The position numbers were made by a program, and so were the translations under genes. From an uncultured Desulfobacteraceae bacterium (lineage in GTDB: Bacteria > Desulfobacterota > Desulfobacteria > Desulfobacterales > Desulfobacteraceae), in the NCBI GenBank assembly GCA_913041495.1, contig CAJWHT010000026.1:1-40607 (forward strand): 40,607 nucleotides of DNA, read 5' to 3'. The notes beneath the pieces were generated by a model. The model was not told the origin of the DNA and ran no database searches. It saw nothing but the letters and a program-made list of their open reading frames with translations. Positions 34,923-40,607 of the stretch are shown here, in pieces. Numbering within the stretch: position 1 is the first letter of the stretch; each line of letters opens with the position of its first letter.

Positions 34923-36212
34923 TCAGATATTCTTCGGTGAGTGGGGCACCCAAGACGCTGTTTTGGTTTTCATGACAGAGGGGATCAGCCCCAGGGTGAT
35001 CACAAAGACAAAGACCATGGCGGCACTGAAAAGAACCAGGCTGTCGTAGCGGCTCATGGACAGGCCCCACAGCGACCAGTTTTCCGCCAGGATGCCGTAT
35101 TCGATGAGCTTGCCGGCGATTACGCCGGATATGGCGGCACCGCCCCATTGCAGGGCCATGCAGATGGAGGTGATCACCGAGGTATTGTCCGCGGGTGCCA
35201 GGGCGATCATCTCCGAGGTCATGGCAATGGAAGAGGCGGCCTGGGCCGCACCGAGGCCGAATGTCACCAGGCTGAAATAGATCGTCATCGACACAGGGGA
35301 AATCCCCCTGAAGAGCGCCAGGCATAAAAACAGGAAGTAGAGGCCGTGGACCGTTAAAAAAACAATTTTCGTTCCGTACCTGTCCACCAGCCTGCCCCCC
35401 ATATAGAATCCTGCCATGGCCCCCAGAAAGAGCATGGTGCCCATGTGTACGATGTTGTCATCGGAAAAATTCAAGACATGCTTCTCCAGCAGCCCCAAGG
35501 TGGCCGGCCAGGCCCCGGTGGCCAGCATCAACAGAAAACAATAGGCGCAAAAGGGCATATATCCGGGCAGATCGGATATGCTCCCCAGAATGGATCCAAG
35601 GGATTTCCTGGAGGCGGGTCTGGTATGCCTCTCTGGGATGCTTGAATACAGGCGGAACTGGAGGACCAGCAGGGTGGTAAAAAAAATCAGGATCACCTGA
35701 TAGGTGGAGATATCGGACCTCTTTTCCAGGATATAAGTCAGGATGAAAGAGCAGCAGATGGCAAAAATCTGCCAGGACACCCTCAGGGTGCCGAAAAACC
35801 GGCCCCGGATATCCTTGGGAATCAGGGGGGTCAGCAGGGCGAACCATCCGGAAAACAGGGCGGCAAGACCGATGCTGAACAGCAGGATGCCGGAGGTGAT
35901 GTAGCGGACGGCCACCCCGGTGTCAAACATGCCGGCCGCCGTTATCAGGCCGAACCCAGAAATGGAAAGGAAAATCCCCATCTGCCCGATCCGTTTTTTT
36001 CCGTAAAGGTCCGCGCAATAGGCAAAGGGAACCAGGAGAATCAGCAGGATCAGGGAGGGCAGGGACAGCAGGATTAGCACATCCGCACTTTTCAATCCCA
36101 GTTCAAGGAAGTAGGACAGCAGAAATCCGTTCTTAAAAAAAAGCTGGGGCATGATGCTGACGCAGACCGTCAGCACAGTGGTTCTCAGGATGGGATTCGT
36201 AAAGGGATTCAT
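34923..36212 (-). CDS. MFS transporter
   Basis: The 429-residue, 12-helix permease has the first-half loop FAYCADLYGKKRIGQMG and a central cytoplasmic loop with IPERHTRPASRKS. The second half has GGRLVDRYGTKIVF and the final long helix ends in a basic tail. It begins 7 nt after the stop codon of the sigma54 activator gene, so both are in one message. The context suggests uptake of the carboxylic acid that the divergent dehydrogenase and CoA-transferase genes would use; that substrate is an inference only. Confidence 0.82.
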   Translation of the reverse strand: MNPFTNPILRTTVLTVCVSIMPQLFFKNGFLLSYFLELGLKSADVLILLSLPSLILLILLVPFAYCADLYGKKRIGQMGIFLSISGFGLITAAGMFDTGVAVRYITSGILLFSIGLAALFSGWFALLTPLIPKDIRGRFFGTLRVSWQIFAICCSFILTYILEKRSDISTYQVILIFFTTLLVLQFRLYSSIPERHTRPASRKSLGSILGSISDLPGYMPFCAYCFLLMLATGAWPATLGLLEKHVLNFSDDNIVHMGTMLFLGAMAGFYMGGRLVDRYGTKIVFLTVHGLYFLFLCLALFRGISPVSMTIYFSLVTFGLGAAQAASSIAMTSEMIALAPADNTSVITSICMALQWGGAAISGVIAGKLIEYGILAENWSLWGLSMSRYDSLVLFSAAMVFVFVITLGLIPSVMKTKTASWVPHSPKNI

Positions 36213-36219
36213 ATTCGAT

Positions 36220-37614
36220 TTACTCCGGCGTCAGGCTGATGCCGAACTCCTTCATTTTCCGGTAAAGCAGTGTCCGGTGAATTCCAAGAAGCCGGGCGGC
36301 TTTGGCCTTGTTGTACCCGGTGCGGGCCAGGGCCTGGTAAATGGCCTTGATCTGGGCCTGGTTCTTGGCGGATTTGAGGTTGGACCGGTCCTTGGGTTTC
36401 TTGCGCCGGCCAGAAAAAGCCATGGAGAAGGGCAGATCCCCCTTGTAAATCATGGGGGAGTCCGAGGCGTACATGGCCCGCTCAAGGACGTTGGACAGCT
36501 CCCGGACATTGCCGGGCCAGTCGTGGTGGGTCAATTCTTTTTCCGCCTCTTTTTCAATGCGCTTTTCCCGGAGATTGGCCTCCCGGGTCATCTTTTCCAT
36601 GAGATGGCGGGCGATGGGAAGGATGTCCTCCCTTCGCTCCCGCAAGGGGGGAATCTCGATGGGGATTACGTTGAGGCGGTAGAAGAGGTCCTTTCTGAAC
36701 CGCCCCTGTTCCATCAAGGCTTCCAGATCCTGGTTGGTGGCGCAGATCACCCGGAAGTCCGGACGAATGATGCGGGTGCCGCCTATTTTTTCAAATTCCT
36801 TTTCCTCCAGCACCCTGAGGAGTTTGGGCTGCATGTCCAAAGGCAGATCGCCGATCTCGTCCAGGAAAATGGTGCCCTGGTCGGCCAGTTCGAATTTGCC
36901 GGCCTTGCCCTTGGCCTTGGCCCCGGTAAAGGCCCCGGCCTCGTAGCCGAACAGTTCTGATTCCAGCAGATCCTTGGGTATGGCGGCACAATTGATCCGG
37001 ATAAAGGGATGGAGGCGGCGCCGGCTGCCGTGGTGGATGGACTGGGCGAACAGCTCTTTGCCCGTACCCGATTCCCCGGTGACCAGGACCGTGGAATCGT
37101 TCAGGGCGGCCTGCCAGGCCTGTTCTTTAAGATACCGGATTTCCCGGCTCTCGCCGATGATGCTGTCAAAGGTATACCGGGTGGATCTTAGGTTGAACAA
37201 TTCCTTTTCATAGGCTTTGACCTTGGATTCCAATAGGGACAATTGTTTGGCAAGGGCCCCCACTTCGGAGACATCCTTGAAAATCACCTGGCCGTAGACC
37301 CCGATAAGCCGGCCGTCCTTTTTCATGGGAATCCGCTGCACCACCATGTCCTGGCCGTTGATGTGCTGGGATTGGTTGATCTCTTCTTTCCCGGTTTGGG
37401 CCACGATATGCATCCTTGTATTCTCAAAGACCTCGCTGCAGTGTTTGCCGATCTGGGCCTTTGCATCCACCCCCAGAAAGCGGCCGTAGGGTTCGTTCAT
37501 GTGGGTAATCCTGCCGTCAGGATCTATGACCGTGGCACCATGGTTGATGCTGTTGAAAATCAACCGGTATATTTCAAGCTCTTTTTTCAGCATTTCGTAT
37601 CCGTCATCCGCCAT
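36220..37614 (-). CDS. PAS-domain sigma54-dependent transcriptional activator
   Basis: The enhancer-binding protein has 464 residues. An N-terminal PAS domain (about 10-115) probably binds a small ligand, followed by a short coiled coil. The AAA+ domain has Walker A GESGTGKE (180-187), the sigma54-contact loop GAFTGA (227-232) and Walker B GTIFLDEIGD (247-256). A Fis-type HTH ends the protein (YNKAKAARLLGIHRTLLYRKM). It opens sigma54 promoters by ATP hydrolysis. It lacks the GAF domain of NifA, so it is not the nif activator. ATG 37614 is preferred because AAGGGGG precedes it; in-frame ATGs at 37641 and 37650 are alternatives. The 36-bp dyad at 37643-37678 lies directly upstream. Confidence 0.9.
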   Translation of the reverse strand: MADDGYEMLKKELEIYRLIFNSINHGATVIDPDGRITHMNEPYGRFLGVDAKAQIGKHCSEVFENTRMHIVAQTGKEEINQSQHINGQDMVVQRIPMKKDGRLIGVYGQVIFKDVSEVGALAKQLSLLESKVKAYEKELFNLRSTRYTFDSIIGESREIRYLKEQAWQAALNDSTVLVTGESGTGKELFAQSIHHGSRRRLHPFIRINCAAIPKDLLESELFGYEAGAFTGAKAKGKAGKFELADQGTIFLDEIGDLPLDMQPKLLRVLEEKEFEKIGGTRIIRPDFRVICATNQDLEALMEQGRFRKDLFYRLNVIPIEIPPLRERREDILPIARHLMEKMTREANLREKRIEKEAEKELTHHDWPGNVRELSNVLERAMYASDSPMIYKGDLPFSMAFSGRRKKPKDRSNLKSAKNQAQIKAIYQALARTGYNKAKAARLLGIHRTLLYRKMKEFGISLTPE

Positions 37615-37642
37615 ATCGCCCCCTTCCGGAAAAGTGTTCATA

Positions 37643-37678
37643 TGTATCAACAGGTCTACATGTAGACCAAATGATACA
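37643..37678. promoter_or_regulatory. 36-bp dyad, probable binding site of the adjacent sigma54 activator
   Basis: A perfect 16-bp palindrome GGTCTACATGTAGACC (37653-37668) is flanked symmetrically by TGTATC (37643-37648) and GATACA (37673-37678), giving 30 of 36 symmetric bases. It is centred about 145 bp upstream of the predicted start of the divergent operon and just before the activator gene, so it could be both enhancer and autoregulatory site. Confidence 0.75.
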
Positions 37679-37778
37679 GATGCGATTTATAGTTTGTTTT
37701 TCATCCAAAGTCGAGTATAATTTCATTTTCAATACGATTTCAGACCCTTAATCAAAAACACACCCTGAATCCGCTTTA

Positions 37779-37794
37779 TGGTCTGAAACTTGCT
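37779..37794 (+). promoter_or_regulatory. Sigma54 (-24/-12) promoter of the SDR-CoA-transferase operon
   Basis: TGGTCT-GAAAC-TTGCT has GG (37780-37781) and GC (37792-37793) 10 bases apart, with a perfect -12 element. Initiation near 37805 gives a 95-nt leader to the ATG at 37900. A GGCCC/GGGCC hairpin lies in that leader at about 37825-37842. Confidence 0.75.
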
Positions 37795-37899
37795 CAACAA
37801 ATACAATTAAGAGTATAAACATCGGCCCGGCGAAGGGCCGGACACATGAAAATTTGCGGGAGAATGCATCGTAACGCCTCCCCCTTTGAAAGGAGCATC

Positions 37900-38739
37900 A
37901 TGGAAATCCAGGAACCGGAAATTCTGCCCTACGAAATATTGAGCCTTAAAGACGAACACTTCAGCCCGGACAACGTCTGCATCATTACGGGAGCAGGTTC
38001 CGGGATCGGCCGGGCCACCGCTGTGGCCGCAGCCAAAAACGGCCTGACCGTGGTGGGGCTGGACATCAATGAGGACGCCGGGCAGGAGACCTGTGAAAAA
38101 GCAAATGCCCACGGTGGAAAGATGACCTTTATCCCCACGGATCTCTGTGATGACGATGCGGTGAGCGCAGCCGTTGCCAAAGCCGCGGATCTGGGCAACA
38201 TCAGGTATCTTGCCAACATTGCCGGTATGCAGCACATCGACCCCATTGAGAACTTCCCCATGGAAATCTACGACCGTATGCAGAAAATCATGCTCCGGGC
38301 GCCTTTTCTCCTGTCCCAGCTTGTGATCCCCCATATGAAAAAGAATGCGGACGGCAAGGGGGTCATCGCCAACATGTGCTCCATCCACGGCCATATCTGC
38401 ACCAAAAACAAGCCCGTATACAACCTGACCAAGTTCGGGCTGCGAGGCCTGAGCCAGTCCATCTCCGCCGAGGGCGACGGCAAAATAAGATCCTTTACCG
38501 TCAGTACGGGATTTGTTAAAACCCAGCTTGCACTCAACCAGATTGCCGCCCAGGCGGAGCAGCGGGGCATCACCCGGGAAGAAGTGGTCTCCGACGTGAT
38601 GATGGGAAAATCCCGGGTCAAGGAGATGATGACCCCCATCGAAGTGGGCAACATGATCATCTTCGGCTTTTCCCGCCACGCCACCTATCTTATGGGCGGG
38701 GACCTGCTGTTTGACGGCGGCATGGTACTGACCTACTAA
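37900..38739 (+). CDS. Short-chain dehydrogenase/reductase
   Basis: The 279-residue classical SDR has the cofactor motif TGAGSGIG (30-37), NIAG (106-109), catalytic S161 (CSIHGH) and Y174-x3-K178 (YNLTK). D55 in VGLDINED after the second strand suggests NAD rather than NADP. It resembles 3-hydroxyacyl or 3-hydroxybutyrate dehydrogenases. The start at 37900 is chosen because AAAGGAG lies just before it; the in-frame ATG at 37846 lacks a good site. It is the first gene of the sigma54-driven operon. The CoA-transferase subunits follow. Confidence 0.87.
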   Translation: MEIQEPEILPYEILSLKDEHFSPDNVCIITGAGSGIGRATAVAAAKNGLTVVGLDINEDAGQETCEKANAHGGKMTFIPTDLCDDDAVSAAVAKAADLGNIRYLANIAGMQHIDPIENFPMEIYDRMQKIMLRAPFLLSQLVIPHMKKNADGKGVIANMCSIHGHICTKNKPVYNLTKFGLRGLSQSISAEGDGKIRSFTVSTGFVKTQLALNQIAAQAEQRGITREEVVSDVMMGKSRVKEMMTPIEVGNMIIFGFSRHATYLMGGDLLFDGGMVLTY

Positions 38740-38823
38740 ATGGTACTGACCGACTAAAAAAATAATGCCGGTGTTCTCAGGATGCCGGCGGCAATACTTG
38801 GAAACCGAAAGGATATGCATCAC

Positions 38824-39816
38824 ATGGACGTTTTAGACAGAGGAAAAGGCGCGGTGTTCACCGATCCTGATCCGGATAAGCTCCGGGCCTTTTTCCAGAA
38901 GAAAAGCAGGATCAAGACAGACAAAACCATGACCCTGAAGCAGGCCGTGAAAACCTTCGTCAATGACGGTGATTACCTGGCCATTGGCGGTTTCGGCGCC
39001 AACCGGACCCCTGTGGCCGCCTGCCACGAAATCGTACGCCAGGGGAAAAAAAACCTGGGCTTTGCCGGCCACACTTCCACCCACGACATGCAGATCCTAT
39101 CTGCCGGCAAGGTGTACAGCAAAATCGATATGGCCTACGGTGTCGGTCTTGAAGCCCGGGGGCTTTCCGGCTGCTCCAGAAAGTACATCGAAAGCGGTGA
39201 CGTGGAGGTCAGCGAATGGACCAACTATGCCCTGTCCGTCCGCCTCCAGGCCGCAGCCATGGGGGTGCCTTACCTGCCCATGAGATCCATGCTCGGCACG
39301 GACACCTTCAAGTTCAGCGGTGCCGTGGCTGCCGACTGCCCCTTTACCGGTAAAAAAATGGCTCTGGTCCCGGCCCTGAGCCCGGATGTCACCTTTATTC
39401 ACGTCCATGAAGCCGATATCTACGGCAACGCCAGGTTCGAAGGTATTGCCGTGGCCGACCTCGAACTGGCCAGCGCCTCAAAAACCCTGGTGATCACCTG
39501 CGAACGCATCGTTCACCACGAAGAGATTGCCAGAGAACCCCATAAGACCCAGATTCCTTACTTCATTGTGGATGCGGTGGTGGAAGTCCCCTACGGCGCG
39601 TATCCCGGCACCATGCCCAACGAATACTTCAGTGACGAGGCCCATCTCAAGGAATGGATGACCAAGGAAAAAGATCCCGAAGCCTTCGAAGCCTTCCTGA
39701 AGGAAATCATTTTCGACTGCGAGGATTTCAATGCTTACATCGACCGCAACGGCGGCCTTGAAAAGATGCGCCGGCTTCGGCGGACTGAATTTCTGACAAA
39801 CGGGGAGGGCGAGTAA
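38824..39816 (+). CDS. CoA-transferase family I, alpha subunit (glutaconate-CoA-transferase-like)
   Basis: The 330-residue alpha subunit is close in length to GctA. It has the N-terminal KTFVNDGDYLAIGGFGANRTP glycine loop, then GLEARGLSGCSRKYIESG and the LSPDVTFIHVHEADIYGNAR segment typical of the family. With the next gene product it would move CoA between acyl-CoA and a free acid. The ATG at 38824 is favoured because AAAGGA lies about 10 nt before it; ATG 38815 and 38782 are alternatives. Its stop overlaps the beta-subunit start by one base. Confidence 0.85.
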   Translation: MDVLDRGKGAVFTDPDPDKLRAFFQKKSRIKTDKTMTLKQAVKTFVNDGDYLAIGGFGANRTPVAACHEIVRQGKKNLGFAGHTSTHDMQILSAGKVYSKIDMAYGVGLEARGLSGCSRKYIESGDVEVSEWTNYALSVRLQAAAMGVPYLPMRSMLGTDTFKFSGAVAADCPFTGKKMALVPALSPDVTFIHVHEADIYGNARFEGIAVADLELASASKTLVITCERIVHHEEIAREPHKTQIPYFIVDAVVEVPYGAYPGTMPNEYFSDEAHLKEWMTKEKDPEAFEAFLKEIIFDCEDFNAYIDRNGGLEKMRRLRRTEFLTNGEGE

Positions 39817-40583
39817 TGACGGACTACAACCAGATGGAAATGATGATCGTTATCGCCGCCCGTGAGCTGGAAAACGGCGCCACAGTCGGCGTGGGCACCG
39901 GCGCACCCTGTGCCGCAGCCATGCTGGCCCAAAAGACCGCCTCCCCGGATCTTGTCATCATGTTCGAGGCCGGCGGCATCAGCCCGGAACTTCCGGAAAT
40001 GCCCATTTCCGTGGGGGACTCCAGAACCTTTTACAAAGCCTCCCAGGCCGGCTCCATGGGCACTATCATGTCCTCCTGTGCCAGGGGATTTGTGGATTAC
40101 ACCTTTCTTGGCGGTGCCCAGATTGACATGTACGGTAACCTGAACTCCACCGTCATCGGCGATTGGGAATCCCCGAAAGTCCGTCTTCCCGGTTCAGGCG
40201 GCGCCAATGACTTCGCCTCCTTCTGCTGGAAGATGATGGTCATGACCCCCCAGGACAAACGCCGCTTTGTGGAGAAGGTGGACTTCCTCACCACTCCGGG
40301 CTGGCTTGAGGGCGGAGAATCCCGGAAAGAATCCGGTCTTCCGGAAAATGCAGGCCCTTACAAGATCATCACCAACATGGCGGTGATGGACTTTGAACCC
40401 GAATCCAAACGGATGCGGGTGATCTCCTTAAATCCGGGCTACACCTTTGAGGATGTTCAGGAGAACTGCGGCTTTGAACTGCTGCGGCTGGAAGATCTCC
40501 CCTTAACCCCCGCCCCCACCGAAGAGGAGCTTTACATCCTCCGGAACCAGGTGGATCCCGGCCGGGTGGTTATCGGCCGCTAA
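39816..40583 (+). CDS. CoA-transferase family I, beta subunit (glutaconate-CoA-transferase-like)
   Basis: The 255-residue beta subunit carries the probable catalytic Glu, E51, in IMFEAGGISPE, which would form the glutamyl-CoA thioester. GGAQIDMYGNLNST and RLPGSGGANDFAS are further family motifs. Length fits GctB. The start is fused to the alpha-subunit stop (TAATG) behind GGGGAGGG. The natural acid substrate is unknown; a dicarboxylic or 3-hydroxy acid is a reasonable guess from the SDR gene upstream. The operon may continue past the window edge. Confidence 0.85.
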   Translation: MTDYNQMEMMIVIAARELENGATVGVGTGAPCAAAMLAQKTASPDLVIMFEAGGISPELPEMPISVGDSRTFYKASQAGSMGTIMSSCARGFVDYTFLGGAQIDMYGNLNSTVIGDWESPKVRLPGSGGANDFASFCWKMMVMTPQDKRRFVEKVDFLTTPGWLEGGESRKESGLPENAGPYKIITNMAVMDFEPESKRMRVISLNPGYTFEDVQENCGFELLRLEDLPLTPAPTEEELYILRNQVDPGRVVIGR

Positions 40584-40607
40584 GCCGCCTAAAATTCTAA
40601 ACCTCCA

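Noticed and set aside
36220-37614. The sigma54 activator as the nif-specific NifA.
   Set aside because: It has a PAS rather than a GAF domain, lies 9 kb from the nif genes, and has its own dyad and divergent target operon.

Overview
The window looks like a chromosomal segment of an anaerobic, nitrogen-fixing member of the Desulfobacterota, probably a sulfate reducer of the Desulfobacteraceae type. This is an inference from three things: the nif gene order H-I1-I2-D-K-E-N-B-fdx-V with PII-like nifI genes between nifH and nifD, a long NifD paired with a short NifK, and the abundance of Fe-S and two-component signalling genes. There is no rRNA, intact tRNA, CRISPR array or insertion sequence.

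Layout. 1-2.7 kb: the end of an unknown gene, an outer-membrane porin behind a sigma54-type promoter, a gene-poor stretch holding a tRNA-Thr-like 3' remnant, and a periplasmic solute-binding protein. 2.7-11 kb (minus strand): a signalling block with a cysteine-rich Fe-S protein, a receiver-HDOD regulator, a 1019-residue protein joining two receiver-like domains to a PEP-synthase-type nucleotide-binding domain, and a chemoreceptor with its own sigma70-type promoter. 11-12.4 kb (minus): a THUMP-type rRNA methyltransferase and a small protein. 12.7-13.4 kb (plus): a Nif11-like protein overlapping a small HEPN-like protein, behind a strong sigma54-type promoter. 13.4-17.2 kb (minus): an apparent operon surE - MFS exporter - DUF4438 - nine-helix membrane protein that looks like a presenilin-type intramembrane aspartyl protease. 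17.5 kb: a GNAT acetyltransferase.

18.1-28.8 kb is the nif operon. Its upstream region holds a TGT-N10-ACA site, a 38-bp near-perfect palindrome and a -24/-12 promoter. NifH and NifDK form the nitrogenase, NifI1/I2 would switch it off post-translationally, NifE/N/B/V make FeMo-cofactor and homocitrate, and a 2Fe-2S ferredoxin lies between nifB and nifV. nifV overlaps the 3' end of a convergent membrane hybrid histidine kinase by 55 bp.

30.7-34.8 kb (plus): an AcuI-like oxidoreductase, a small zinc ribbon, an FAD oxidoreductase and a class V aminotransferase closed by a strong terminator. 34.9-40.6 kb: a self-contained sigma54 regulon. An enhancer-binding protein and an MFS transporter lie on the minus strand, and a divergent SDR dehydrogenase plus two-subunit CoA-transferase operon lies on the plus strand. 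Between them are a 36-bp dyad and a -24/-12 promoter.

The observations I rate highest are the presenilin-like protease in the surE operon, the Nif11/HEPN-like pair with a nif-type promoter, the receiver/PEP-synthase fusion, and the nifH upstream palindrome.
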